This document shows, in pieces, positions 47,641-61,311 of a DNA stretch of 64,000 nt. This DNA is from Epiperipatus broadwayi (lineage: Eukaryota; Onychophora; Udeonychophora; Euonychophora; Peripatidae). How positions within the stretch are numbered: position 1 is the stretch's first letter; each line of letters starts with the position of its first letter. A program made the position numbers and the translations under genes. The stretch spans positions 6,456,972 to 6,520,971 of the forward strand of contig JAQFVV010006199.1 of NCBI GenBank assembly GCA_028023455.1, in the 5' to 3' direction. A model generated the notes under the pieces. It did no database searches. It had not been told where the DNA came from and saw nothing but the letters and a program-made list of their open reading frames with translations.

Positions 47641-50600
47641 AAGCTAATTTTTTTTTCTACTACCAGTTGATAAATGTCTTGAAATTTTTTTGATCATTCA
47701 AAATATTAAGTATATTTTGGGCACCAATATATTACCATGTTTTAAAACTTTTCCAGATATCTCATCAGTATATTTCCAATTTAAAATTATAAAGTGATAT
47801 TATAACTTTTTTAAACTGGATACTTTTGTTATATGATTACTTTGGAAAATTGTTATTTATATTATGAATGGCAAACAATAATAAAATACTACAATAGTAA
47901 TAATTAATAGCATTGCTTATTTATAATACCTTATTGCTTAGAATAACTTAATGTGAATTTTAATTTTTAAACAAACTCTGTAATTTTTTTGTTTATTGCA
48001 TGCTAATTTTTTCCCACTACAACATTGTCATTTTTTCTTATGTAGAATATATTTGCTTTACAGTTTTTATGTTTACAATGATTTATATTTGAATGAATAA
48101 TAAAGTTTATCTATGATTGAACTCCCACAGAATGCTTTTGATTTATGTTATTAAAATATTAATATAAGAGCAGTCTTTCCAAAATTTATTATGAATCTTC
48201 TCTTGTAGTTCTTAAGTGAAAGACAGACAGATTTAAAAGTATCTGTACAAAAAACCTTTAGCTCTCCTTTTTTGTGTGTGTGTGTGTAAGTATGATAAAG
48301 ATTATTTGTACAACACAAAGATTTTCTAATGTGACATATTATGAATCAAATCTTTCAAAATTATGTACCTTAATAATACATTTTTGAAAGCAGTCAATAG
48401 TTCCAAATCTTAAGCTGTAGTATTCTAAAGGTTTGACCAATAATATAAAAATAATCAAGTAGGTTTTACTTGGGAAGTCATGTGATATTTGAGCACCAGA
48501 AGTTACAGATTGAACTTTAATTCAGAATCCTTTACCTCTCAAATCCATCATAGCTTGTGCTGAATTTATATGCTTCATGATAAACCATCCAAAGCATATA
48601 AATTAATCATAAATAGTTATTCCTATATTTACTACCTGGCAATTTCTATGTTTTTTTATTTATTAAAAAAAAATGATATTAAACTTAAAATGTATTTTCC
48701 AATAAAATCAATTCATGAATAAACCCAAATCATTTTCATGAAAGATATAGATATATAATTTCAATACAAATTTTCTGTTAAACATTCACAATCATAATCA
48801 GCATCTACTATGATAAATGATTCTCTTTTAATATTGCAGAATGATTAGAAAAATAAAATCATCATAAAACAAATAGTTTAATAAAACATTTCCTATAATT
48901 TGCAGATAATTATGACATTATTTTATAATAAAACTTTTTGAAAAATATATAAATTTATTAAAGATATGCTTTTGATAAAATCACACACACTCTATTTAAA
49001 AATTGAAACAAATTAAGAATGCTGTTTAATTCAAGTTTGATATTTCAAAAGAAAGTGAATTGAGAATGTGATGCATTAAATTGGCACAGGCATTTGTTTT
49101 TTCTTCAGCACAACGAAACTACTAATGATTATCTGGATTTTAATAGTTTGTAAATTATGTTAGTTTTTATTTATTTGAGAAAAAGATAATGAAGTCTTAA
49201 TATTTTTACTAATTTAAAGTTTTTTGATTTAATTAATTTATCTTATTTTAAATTTATATTAATTTTAGAAACATATTCAAAGCAAGGTAAGATATATCAA
49301 CAAATTTACTGTGCTGTACCCAAAAAAAAAACAAAAAAAACGATTATTAAGATTTTTCTGTCTCTCATCATTGCAATATTTATTAGTGATTATTAGAAAA
49401 TGTTAGATTATATTTTTTAAAAAAATTGTTTAAAGTATATAATAAAAAATTCTTCATAACAGCAGCTAAAAAGTATAATATAGTAAAAGTTCACATTAAT
49501 TAAAATAATAATCAATAAAAGGAACAGATGCCATAACAGCTCCCTTTTTCCAAATCATCTATGTAATATTATTTTTAAAAACTAGGATTAAATGTAGCTA
49601 ATTCTCTTTGAAGAAGCAACACAATGATTCCTAGTGAAATAAATTTAGGTATGGCTTTATTTACTAAAACAACACTTTTTTTTTATTACCTTATTTCTTT
49701 ATATATGTATGGTATTTGAAAATTGTTGATGAAAAAACTTAGTCCCTATCTAATAAGTATAAGTACATTAAATTGTTTAAAGAAGGAATAAAGTATTCAT
49801 CCTTATTATTGCTGATTTACCAGATACATTTTTTCTTATTTATTGATCTTTCATGATCATGTGATTGGTAATTGATATGACATTTTTAGATAATTATTAT
49901 TTTATTCTTTTTTCTTAGGTATGTGTGTGAAATCACATTTTATTATTAGATTTCCAAAAGCAAAAAAGATCCTAATGTTATTTTTTTTGTTAAAAAGTAA
50001 ATGAAGAAAGAAATTATTCCCTCCAACCAATTTTATTTCTCTTGAACTCTTTTTATTCTCCCCATAACTAGCAATGAATTTGTTAGCATTTTCTGTGACA
50101 TGATGAGGGTTGAGCAATTTGATGTTATCATTATTATTTTTTAAAAGTAAATTTTGTATTAAAACAGGCAAAACTCACTATACATATTGCCACTCACTGC
50201 AAGCATAAGAAATGATGATTATGTGATGTCTATTGGCTTAAATTTTATATTGTTAGCAATTTTCATATCTGCTAGTTGTTAGACAAGAACTTACTTTTAG
50301 CAGAAACTCCTACAAATAACATGGTTTAAAAAGTTATAATGAAGAATTTTTATATTTATTAAGATTTTCAATCTCCTGAATAAGTTTTTAAAATGTGAGA
50401 TTTGTAGTGATAGTGTTTGTCTGAAAGTTTATGATAATTTAGTTTTAACTATATGTTGAACTGTTTCCATCATCAACTATTATTTATTTATTTATTTTTT
50501 TGTAAACTTGATTTGAGCTTTTCAAATGCATTCAATATATAGCACCCATGTTTTGTTTTTTTTTATCCAAGTTTTCAAAAATGTTTTCTTTCTTCTTAAT

Positions 50601-51458
50601 ATAATTCAAAAATTTTGTCAAATAGGTGTCAGTAATTCACACCTCTTCATTAATAGAAACCAATATAAATTATAACAGTAGTATTATAAATCATTTTCAA
50701 AACTGCAAATGCAATTAGGGCAATATCTTTAAAGATGTTCGTTTAAACTATATTCAAATTAATGTCAGTTGGATTAAACTAATAATTATGATAATAATTT
50801 GTATATTATGTGCTAATAATAATAATAACCCACCGAAATCTAGTTTCTATCAACTTTTATCATTTATATTATAAATACTAAGTCTGTACTGCTATTATTT
50901 AACTAAAATTTTTTAAATAAAGTCTTTGTAATTATTAGCAGTATATTGTTTAAAATATCTGTTAAGTTTTTTATATAAATTTAGAATTATTAAAGCATTG
51001 AAACTTCACATAATAATCATTTCTTATGCTTATACAAGCTGGGCATGTATTAGATAGGATTTTGACATTACTGTGTGGAGAGAGTGACTATATAATTTTA
51101 AAATATATTTATTAAGAGTTAATTAAATAAAAAGGTAAAATTAAAAAGTCAATCCTCTGACTAGTTATATACATAATCTTAAAAATAAATTTAGTGACTG
51201 ATCTGTTTATGTAAATCTGCTTTTTATGTTTAAAGCAGAGAAAAATCCACCTTTTCTCATGTGTATGAATGCAAAAATCAATTTATCATGATTATGTTAA
51301 TCAAAGCACAAACTGTACTGGATTATTAAATATATTTATTTTATTGAAGAAAATGAGAGCATTTTATATTTATATACAGATATATATTTTAATAAAAATG
51401 TATATACTACATAATAAAAATATTTTGTAACTTATTGTAAATGGCTTAGCATATATAT
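47641..51458. other. AT-rich sequence without supported genes
   Basis: About 3.8 kb. It includes a short (TG)n at 48273-48288. An 89-codon minus-strand frame at 49902-50171 and a loosely open minus-strand stretch near 50480-50640 have no recognisable family. I do not call them genes. Confidence 0.5.
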
Positions 51459-51541
51459 AATAAATAGAAATAAGGAGATGATATCCATTAAATAAAGTTT
51501 ATCTTTATTTAATGAATGTTATATCCTCATTTCTATTCATT
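51459..51541. repeat. Compact 83-nt hairpin (39-nt arms, 5-nt loop)
   Basis: The arms 51459-51497 and 51503-51541 are inverted copies. They give 33 Watson-Crick pairs, 2 G-U pairs and 4 mismatches around loop TTTAT. The size and near-complete pairing are those of a microRNA precursor or a tiny fold-back element. Nothing in the flanks distinguishes these. Confidence 0.8.
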
Positions 51542-54060
51542 ATTATAATAGCAGTCCATATAAACATTTAATTCAATATATATGTATATTATCAGACAGC
51601 CTGCACCTAATATTCTTCAACAGAGGGTGCCACTAGGCCTCTTACCTAAAATATTTATTTTTGGTTGACATGGATATTCATTACAAGTACCTACACAGCT
51701 GTTCACCTATATTAAATTAATTAATTATTACTACTAAATCAGGAAGAGTAGATATTTTTTGGTAAAATAAATAATTGGTAGGGTGGACAACGGTAAACAA
51801 ATGCCAGACAAATCTAACAATTAACAAAAATGTCTATTAATAATAGTAAAAGAAAAAATAATAAATAGCTACATTAATGGTAGTTTGAACTATAGTTAGC
51901 TCAATCATATATTAAAATTTAGTGTAAACTCTTTTAAAAGAAATAGATAATGTATCTAACAGTTGATTGTTTCAATTCTCCCCTTTGAATTAAATTTAAT
52001 CATTAAATGATTGAGTGTGACTATAACAAAGCACTCCATATGCTTGACAATTGCAGATGAATGCACATATCTCTGCAATATTATTATTAAACATTGGCAA
52101 TCCTTATTATTAGAAAGCTCTCAAGTGCTGATTTTTAATAACATAACTAATATGTAGTGCAAGACCCAGATCATAAAATGAAACATGTAATGAACTCCTA
52201 AGTAATCCATATTAAATAAAAGTGGAAAATATATAACAAGGCATGGGAAGATTTACTACACTTAACTCAATGCAGAATTGATATTGATTGCTAACTTCAT
52301 GCAGTAAATAAATACAGGTTAAAACAGTTAAAAATTTATAAATGAGCATGGGAAGAAACTTAGCTGAACCCAGTGCTAAATCAAAAATCCATCTAAATCT
52401 AGCAGTAGGCATAAAAATCAGTAAAAGACCAAATAGATAAATAAACCTTCCCATGCTTAAAGAGTTTATATGCATGCATACACACAAGCCAATAATCTTT
52501 TTTTCAGACATGTATGATGTAAACACAAGAAAAACTGTCATTATTTTACCAGTTTAATGTCTATATAAATTTTTTTATACACATATCCATGTACGTCAAG
52601 TAAGAAATGCATATGTCAAGTTCTACGTATTATTAATTAAAGCACAAATTTTTAAAAAATATTAATCTAAAGTTTTTTTTTAAATCTAATGTTCAAGAAC
52701 TTTTTTTACTTTTTCTCAAAAAATCTAGGTTGTTTAAAACAATGATTGGAGGGGAAAGAATCTATTCTAAGGATAATAAATAAATAATTCTGGAAAACTA
52801 TTGCATTTTATTACTTATATTTTATCTGTCAATGAAATTAAAGACAATGAGTTAAAACTGGAATATTTATAATCTAGAATACATATATGAAAGGCTAATA
52901 TTACTAAGACAAAAATTAAAATATAAACTAAGTTATACTTTAAGAAATATATGAATATAAAAAATATGAATGCACAAAATTTGCATACATCTTTATATCA
53001 CTGGCTTACCAATGTATATATTTATATAAATAGTTCATGAAAGGATTTTATCATTAATCCATGATGACATAGGTGGAGAGCTCTTACTTTCTGTATAGAT
53101 TATTTTCAAATGAGTATGTACTCTTGGCATATTAATATACTTTCTTAGGGTATTCTTTGTTCCTTGGTTGTTGAGAAGTGCTTTGCTATGATGAGTTCTA
53201 GGATGCAACAGATGGTTAGTATGTCAGTTGGCAAGTGAATTTAGGATATGCTGCCTCAAGAGAAGTTCATGATAGAGAAGTTTGTCCTCTGGTGCCTTAG
53301 CCACCCATGGCTTCTAATATGGCAGTTGTAGTAAATTTTGAGTTCATTTTCTAGATCGGCACATATAACACAGTAGGATCGAAATGCAAGTAGGATAACA
53401 GAGTTTTAAATGATGTAAACAGAATAGAGCAGAGTCTCTTGAAGTCAGCAGAATAGAATAGAGTAATTAATAATTTTTAGTTAGTCCTTTAGATGAACAT
53501 TTCAAGAGTTGTTTGTCCCACACAGGATTTTAAAGAATCTCCTCAATCAACAAACCAATGATTAAAAATATTTTTACTCAGATAAGCCAGAAAATTTATT
53601 AATTATGAAATTCCAGATTACTTACTTTAGTTAAAAATTTTCTGGATAATAATGCTTAATGGAAATAAAACTATATTTTTGTTATACTCTTAATGAAAGG
53701 GATTGGAGTTGATAAAGAAAATGTTACAGTTTAAGCATTATTTCTGTACTATATAAACATATTTTATAGAAAATAAAATAAAATCTGGTTACAAAGCTCA
53801 CTTTTTTAAAAAAAATTGTTACATTAAAATAGACTGCTTATATTAAAATCTTTTTACTATTAGTGTATATGCATATATACATGATATTGCATTCATTATT
53901 AAAACATAACTTAAATATTAAAAAAAAAAAAACACAACTTGAATTTAAATTAAGTTTGTTTAGCCAATCTACATACAAATTAAATTTTGAGAAATCAACC
54001 AAGCATTTCAATATATATATATATATATATATGAATTCATAGTATTATTTCCAGGAGCTT
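51542..54060. other. Sequence without supported genes; less AT-rich patch at 53.05-53.55 kb
   Basis: Mostly AT-rich. GCATGGGAAG occurs at 52242 and 52347 and inverted at 52449. The patch at about 53050-53550 is more balanced in composition and might be an unrecognised element, but no frame or motif could be identified. An (AT)n tract lies at 54011-54032. Confidence 0.45.
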
Positions 54061-54096
54061 CCATTTAGTAAAAATATAATGGCTAAATAGTTGACA

Positions 54097-54126
54097 TTTC
54101 AATACCATAAATAGTACTTTCCTCAG
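54097..54126 (-). ncRNA. Hammerhead-ribozyme-like core in the Penelope-like 3' region (candidate)
   Basis: On the minus strand CTGAGGA (54120-54126) fits the CUGANGA core. It is followed by AGTACTA-TTTA-TGGTATT, which can pair over 7 bp with two G-U pairs after one unpaired A, then GAAA (54097-54100). Penelope-like elements are known to carry hammerhead ribozymes in their terminal repeats. Stems I and III could not be drawn convincingly, so this copy may be decayed or the match may be chance. Confidence 0.3.
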
Positions 54127-54224
54127 AGCTTCTTCTTTCTCAAATCATAAGAATGTGTGTGGTAAGATTTATAATTGTTATTTTTTTTCTTTGTTATTTT
54201 CTCCTCATACTCAAATTCTATTGG

Positions 54225-54545
54225 TTGAGAAGTTTTAAAAAATATTTTTCCTTCAATAATGTTTTTTAAATATTGTTAATTTTATTCAATTCACACTTCT
54301 CATTTATGCTCTTGAGCCTTTTAAAAATCTTTACAGCTTCTCTTAATAATCTCTGGTCATAGTGTTCAATTTTTGCCAGAATATGTGATTTATTAAAATT
54401 GATGTCATGGTTCGTTAATTTTATGTGTGAATAAATACTGAAGAATTAGATTTTTTATAACATCACGGTTGCATATGTCAACATAGATGTTTTTAATATT
54501 GCAGGGCATTTTTTCAATTTTTTTTTTCTCTATTGTGAATATGTT
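54225..54545 (-). pseudogene. Penelope-like retroelement relic, GIY-YIG end and C-terminus
   Basis: The minus strand gives 'KKIEKMPCNIKNIYVDI' (about 54475-54530). This corresponds to the KIPCxxCxxxYIGxT start of the GIY-YIG endonuclease that resolves target DNA in these elements. 'TNHDINFNKSHILAKIEHY' (about 54345-54400) follows, then 'RLLREAVKIFKR' and a short stretch to a 'KTLL' end. That matches the order H-xI-F--ILAxExHY-RLxREAxEI in the family. The YIG itself reads YVD, and frameshifts are present. The RT part was not recognised upstream. It is a 5'-truncated, dead copy. Confidence 0.65.
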
Positions 54546-57500
54546 CTCATTAATTTAAAAACAAACAAGCAATCTTATTAAGTAGAGTAAAAATGAATAT
54601 ATTCTCACTAACTTATCACAAATAGTTGATCTTTTGTCAAGATGTTATCCTGACATGACTGTTATTCATATTTAGTATTTAAGTATACTTTTACTGTTGC
54701 AAAAGTATCATAATCATATTATGCAGCCAGACATCAGCTATGAAATGAAAGTAAAGCATATTTTTCTAATTGATTATCAAAGATTTAATGAGTTTGATTT
54801 TACTGGCTATGAACTGAATATTAGTAGTTATAAATTATTGATATTATCATATTACATTTGTGTAGATTTTTTGCTTCCAAATTAATAATTTAAAAGGCAA
54901 TAAGATAGTCCAGTGTTGTGATCACGTTATAATTAGTTCGTATTGTATCAAAGAAGATTACTTGTATACATTGTTGAGGTACTAATATTTAATAGTTTCC
55001 AAACATAACTCACATTCTACACATGATGAAATAAACATTGGAAAAAAGTTTTCTAAAAGTAAATAAAGGTGAGTTCATCTTGTTTATTTTTATATTTTAC
55101 AATTATTAATCTATTGTTGTTATTTCAAACTCCTTTCACACAATCTCAATTTTTAAAAATCTGATGCTGAAATAGCTTATAAAATTGACTTATTTTTTAA
55201 AGGAGATTTATTGAAATGAATTTAATGAACTCACTCTTAATATTTAAGCTAGAAGTTACAAAGTGCCTTTTTCAGTAATAAAAAGTGTTGGATATCACTA
55301 GTCACAACTGAATCACACTTTTATTTGGAAAATTCACAATGATATTTCACAGGATAGAGATAAAAGCATATTATTAAAATATAAGGGTTATTTTGCAAAT
55401 CTTTCATCATGATCTTGATTAATTTTGTAGTCTACTAAGTTATAGAATGTTCCCCATTTTTTCTTTTTTTTTAAAAAAAAAACAAAAAACAATTTTTTAT
55501 ATATATTATAAAGAAAAAATAAAAATTAAAAAAAATCTTCATTCTGTAGCAGTAATGCTATATCACATACTCATATTCCATTGATGGACAATCATAAACT
55601 GCACTCAAATGTTAAAAGAAACTTCAGAGTGCTAAAATGAACCACAGAATGGTCAAAAATTCATCATCAAAATTCAAATTTTTGAAAGAAATAAAAAGAA
55701 TTAAAATTAATCATTCAGCTATAGTCTAAGTTTTTAAACAATTCGTGCATTGTGCCTTATAATGATCCACATTGCATTGCCTTTTATATTATAATAGGAT
55801 AGAAGAAAAAAAATCTAAATAAAATTAATATTAATTCTTGATTTAAACAATATTTTGATTTCAAAACATTTTGATAAAATAATTGTAATCATTTATTAGA
55901 TTTATATTTTATTAATTTTGAAACTTTTGGCATGAAGTTATAAAAAACAAATTTAACATAAATGCGTGTATTACTTATTTAAACATCACAGACACATATA
56001 TGATATAAATGCAATTTAATAAATTATTTATATTTTTGGAAATACTTTTTTAAAAAAAAAACGATACAATCTATCTATAATATATACACAGTATAACATT
56101 ATGGATGTATTATGTTTTAAGTATTAATAACTAACATATAATCAGGTGTAAATTAATTAAATGTTAATTTACAATTATACGAATTATAAATTATTTATAA
56201 TAAATTACTGTATCCATTTCCTCCTATTTCTTATTAGAAATCTGGGAATATTTTAGCATACGATTTCATTTTTTTTGGCTTGGTTTTTAATATTGTTCAA
56301 AAAGGTTACCAGCAGGTGGAGTTTAGACTAGGGAGGGGTAGAAGACACGCTCCACAAACACATGGTGTTTTCCAGGAGACATTATCACAGTTTACAGTCG
56401 CAGTTTTGGATAATGTTTTTCTTTTTCTGTTAATTATTTCAAATGTGTTTGGATATTTTGGATTTCTTATTCATTTCCATGGTCAATTTCAACTTTAAGC
56501 AGGTAAAACAATAATGATTAAATAAAACAACTAAATAAATGTTAATTTATACTCAAATTGTGTTTATTAATACTTTGCAAAAATTATTAATTAAATTAAA
56601 TATAGATTCATCGTGGTTTCATTTTATAACTATTCTAGATTTAATTTTAAATATTAATCAACAGGTTTGTTTAAGTAGGTTTATTTTTTAATATTTAAAA
56701 ATATTTATTCCCACCTATTTATTATATTATGCGCTTATACAATTTTAATACATACACAACAACTGGGTTTTATATTTATAAAGTGTTATAATGCGTACAC
56801 TCATATACAGTATATATCTCGTTTAATTTTAGTAAATATTTTTTGTAGACTTTAAAACATACATGCACATAATTATTTGCATATTCATAAAGCGTGTACA
56901 TTAAAGGATTTTTTGTCTTTTATAAATTTGTTCTAGAGTTTTAGCTAGATATTTTTTTTTGTTATTGTTAAAAAAGAGGATGGTAGTAATTAATAAATCT
57001 CTACGTAACATTAATTAGACTACATATGTTTCTATAATTTTTAAAATTTGTGATATTTTTTTTAGTTGGTTACTTTAACTTAAACTTATATAATTTGTCG
57101 TGAATAATAAAATGTACATGTTTTCCCCCAAGCTCTTTTTTAAAAAAAATTTTTTTTTTTGACTTACTTTAGACTGGATTGATACCTTTCATAATTTTAT
57201 TTGAACTTATTTAATGTATACTGTATATGATAATAACTCCTATATTGGTAGATGATTTTTTTTAAAAGTGACAAGAGAGTAATGTCAATATTTGAGAGGA
57301 TTATTACCTTTTTTATACTGTTTCCCCACTAAAACTAAAATGGACTTTTCCAATAGTTGCGACCCATTGAATATTATGGCACTCCCAGGCAGCTAAAAGT
57401 TAAATCTTATTGACCTGTAAAAAGGAGGGTGGGCATTTATTCCCTAAAGTTGTTTTAATGGTGATGATCATCATCATATTTTTGTTTTAATAAAATAATT

Positions 57501-57850
57501 ATTCGTTGGTTTCTTTATTGTTCCACAGGTAATTCAAGTAATTCCTGTTATATACTCTTTTTTTAACTGTGCTTGCAAAGCTATAGAACTAATAATCTGA
57601 AGCAATAAAAGGTTCGGTTTAATTTCTTGCTTTGGCTAAAGGGAAAAAAGGGAGGAAATAATGCTAAGTCTAAAACTTTGAATGTCGTTATATACAATCG
57701 TTATTGTCACTTTTATATATGAAATTTATTTTACATTTAAACCTATTAATCTTCCTTCCTTTTCTAAGGTTTTTTTAAACAAAATATTATTTAACTCTAT
57801 GACTTCTGATTAAATCTTAAACATCTAACTTCTTTTTCTAAATCTTGGAT
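54546..57850. other. AT-rich sequence; small GC-richer spot at 56.30-56.36 kb
   Basis: No genes supported. A 72-codon plus-strand frame at 56280-56498 overlaps a short GC-richer spot with GGTGGAGTTTAGACTAGGG. Its second half is hydrophobic ('LFLLIISNVFGYFGFLI'), but there is no family match and no convincing splice context. A further mixed-composition stretch lies at about 57340-57440. Confidence 0.45.
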
Positions 57851-57879
57851 CTATTTTTTCACATTGTTATCATCTTCTA

Positions 57880-59470
57880 AAATCCTTCAGCTTTTTACTC
57901 TTCTCTTCTCTTTCTTTTTATATTGCTCTAATTTTTTTTTAATAGTTTTTTTTTTTTAAATGTTGCATCTTGAGATTATTATTTGTACAGTCATTTATTT
58001 ATACAGTTTTTAGTAAACAATGGTAAATTGTATCACCTTTGATGATCACTTGATAGTAGTTACTTTGTTGCCTATTTACTCTGCTTATTTTTGGATAGAG
58101 AATTTAATATACATCTTAACGTTTGAAGTAATTTGATATATATATAGTTTGTTTCATATATGCATGTATCTCCTTATATGCAATATGTGTTTAGATCCTC
58201 CATTATAAAGCTCTTGTATATTGTATATATATTTAGGCAAATTGTTTTTATTGGAAGAATATGACTATGAGTAGAATTTAATAGAGTGCTACAATTATCT
58301 AAGATCAGAAAGAAAATAGATCCATAGATTTTTTAAAAATCATTTTACTAAACTTCTTTATTTCATCATGTTTTTTAGTACCTTAATATAATCATCTCTA
58401 CATTAGCTTTTTAATTTCTCATAATAATTTCAATGAAATTTGTTTGTTGTTCTTCCATGTGTTTTGGCTTTTATCTCTTCTTTACTGTCCTAATACGCAT
58501 CACTCTAAACTTTACTAAATAATCTTTAGTCTTTATATTTGTCTTCAAATAACATATTCAAGTTTCAGAATCATAAATAAACATTAGTAAAATACATTTA
58601 TTAAATTTTTTATTTTCAGACACATAATTACCTTTTCTTTGAAATATCAAATTATTTCTACTAAAAGTATTCCACCCAAGCTTATAGTTAATTTCAGTTA
58701 TTATTATTTCATATATTTTATTAATTTAAATAAGGTGTTCATAATTAATGTTTTTTAATTACTATCAATTTTTATTTTTATCATTTTTTAATAATTTTTA
58801 TAGCATTACCTTAACTCTTGAAGTGTTATTTATAAGAAAAAATCAGCAAAATCTGTATGGCTTAAGCAATCTCCATATATTTTTTTATTCTCATTATTTC
58901 TTATTTTAATCCACAAACTAAATTCTTCAAAACTATAATAAAAAGTGCTAATCTTAGAGTCACTATTCTGCATTATTGTAGACATTCTTCAGAATCTAAG
59001 AATAACTTGGGTATATATCATGAAAGCCAATATGTATTTTAATCCTGGAAAAAATGCTTGAAAAGTCAAATGCCTTTTTTAATCTTATAAATCCAATGAA
59101 AAATGTCAGTTTATATTCAATTGTTTACTTTGTTTAAATCCCGCATTGTTTTTTTAATTGACTTATGTCCAAAGTTTTTTCATCCTTAATAAAAACTACA
59201 CTTATATATAACTGATAAAAGATTAATAAGTCTGTAATTTCTAATGTCTGCAATTTTCATAACTACTGTTTAAATATTTGCGTGTGTTTGCCACTAATTT
59301 TTCTATTCTCTCACGTGCCTTTTTAAAAATATTTATGACAATTCTACCAATGGCCTGGAAGTTATTTATTTTTCATAATCCTCATTGTTTGTTCTAATCT
59401 ACCAGCTATTGCATGGGTTGTTCTGGAGTGTTTTTAACTAAGACTCCTTATTAATCTTAATTAATTCATT
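57880..59470 (-). pseudogene. Decayed LINE reverse transcriptase relic
   Basis: The minus strand carries, in order and across many frames, RT landmarks of a LINE with an RTE-like tail. There is a 'LLIFYQLYISVVF'-like segment near 59190, where RTs have ISLLSxxYK. 'IRLKKAFD' near 59080 corresponds to DYEKAFD. 'LKNVYNNAE' lies near 58970. 'CLSHTDFADFFL' (about 58838-58875) sits at the FADD box with the second Asp lost. 'FNKCILLMFIYDSET' (about 58562-58605) corresponds to the FNQCVLPxxxYGSET block. A basic tail follows. It is clearly old, with stops throughout. Confidence 0.6.
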
Positions 59471-61311
59471 CCACAAAAAATGTTGTGAATAATAAAGTCA
59501 AATTTCTATAGGAATAATGTTAAAATATTTAATTGGAAATATATCACAATAAATAATATTAATTTATAACATACTAAAGTAGTAAATAATATATGTTACT
59601 GGTATATTTTTTATTTAAAAACATAAATAAACAAGAGATATGGAATAAAATATAAATAATATAAAAGTTATGAATAAAAAAAACCACTTATTAAACAAAA
59701 ATTTATTTTGTGTGTGCATGCATGTGTGCACAATTTTTAAGATAAAACTTATATATTACTATTTCATAATTTGAATGTACCCAACTAATAATCTCTTTTT
59801 ATTAAATTTCTATAAATCAATTCATCATAAAACAGTGAAAATCAATTTATCACAACCCTGGTAAAATGTGAAATTATTATATTATACTTATTTATGTTTT
59901 GTACAGCATATTGTACATTTTAATTTATTAAGTACATGGTAATTATTAAATAAACAAACATTAAAATGTTAATGAGATCTTTGTCGTTACTCTTCTTTAA
60001 CAATTAAATCAATTTTTAATTGCAAATTTGTTAAAATTAAATGAAGAACCAGATCTACAGTGAAATGATTTCTTAACTTCCATTTTTTATAATCAGCTAT
60101 GAGACAAAAAAATTAAAAAATTTTTGTTTTAAATCTTTGAAATATAAAAAACTGTACATCACACTATGCAATGATAAAATAAAATAGAGATTATTTTTAA
60201 TTCATAAATGTGAAAACCCTGAACAATATTGCTAAATATATATTAATGGTTATTTGGAAATGAGTTTAAAAGAGTTGTTAATGGGGCAAAATCAAGACAA
60301 TTTTTAATTGTTTCTTTTTAAAAAAAAAAAAAATAGGACCAGGAAAAGTAAATATGAATCTTACATTTTTTTTTTTTAAATTTTATAATTTGCTTTTATT
60401 TTATGTTTATTTAACCATTTTGTTTGAGTAATGCCATATTGAATTTTTTATGTATATGAAGATACAATTTTCTTAATAATTTTTAATAATACATCATAAA
60501 AGAATTTAAATAATTTTTAAATGTATTAATTTTAAATTTATTCATAATTTACATATTATGGGGTGTTTAAAATTTAGAACATAAAAACTTTTTTAAAATA
60601 AAAATGGTAGCCTTTCAAATTCTCACAGAATCCATGTTGTAGATAGAAGAACTTAATTTAGAGGGACTTTTTTTTAACAAAATAAATATTATTTTTGATA
60701 TAACTTGATTTCACATATTTATTTTAATAATAATATTGTTTACTATAAAAACTAAAATATGATAGTTCTGAATTTGATAGATCTATGCACATGTGGAAAT
60801 ATATAGATATATATGTACAGATTGAGAGTAAAAACACATAGTTCAAGTTATATTTGGTCCATTTCTTTTACAAACCAATATTTTAAAATTTAGTTAATAT
60901 CATTGGGATAATTTAAATATTTTTTTATATAACTAAAAGTAGTTTTGCATGAAGATAATTGATTTTGTTATAAATTTAAAAAGTATAATAAATATAATAA
61001 TTGAAATTTTTCATAAATAAATCCTACATTAGTGAGCTTATTTCATCCCTATTTTAAAAAAATGTTATACTAAACTGCCATAAAAATTAACTATAAGTAG
61101 GATTTCATGTTTATTTGTTTTGCTAAAAACTGCAGAAAATAGCTACAATATAATATAAACACACATGTAATGCATAAGATTTTTTGGTACTGTAAAAATG
61201 ACTGGGAGAAAATTGTTGATTCTGTAAATGGAAAAAAAAATTAAACATTATATTAAGTTTAGAAATATTACCTTCTGAATAAAGCAGTGTAAATTAAAAG
61301 TGCTGTTTAGT
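59471..61311. other. AT-rich sequence without recognisable features
   Basis: Nothing supported. Contains A and T runs near 60320 and 60370 and several (AT)n patches. Confidence 0.55.

Noticed and set aside
50480-50640. Loosely open minus-strand stretch with Lys/Glu-rich translation
   Set aside because: No motif could be matched. AT-rich DNA often gives such frames.
56280-56498. 72-codon frame with a hydrophobic C-terminal half
   Set aside because: No family resemblance or splice context. Kept only as a composition note.
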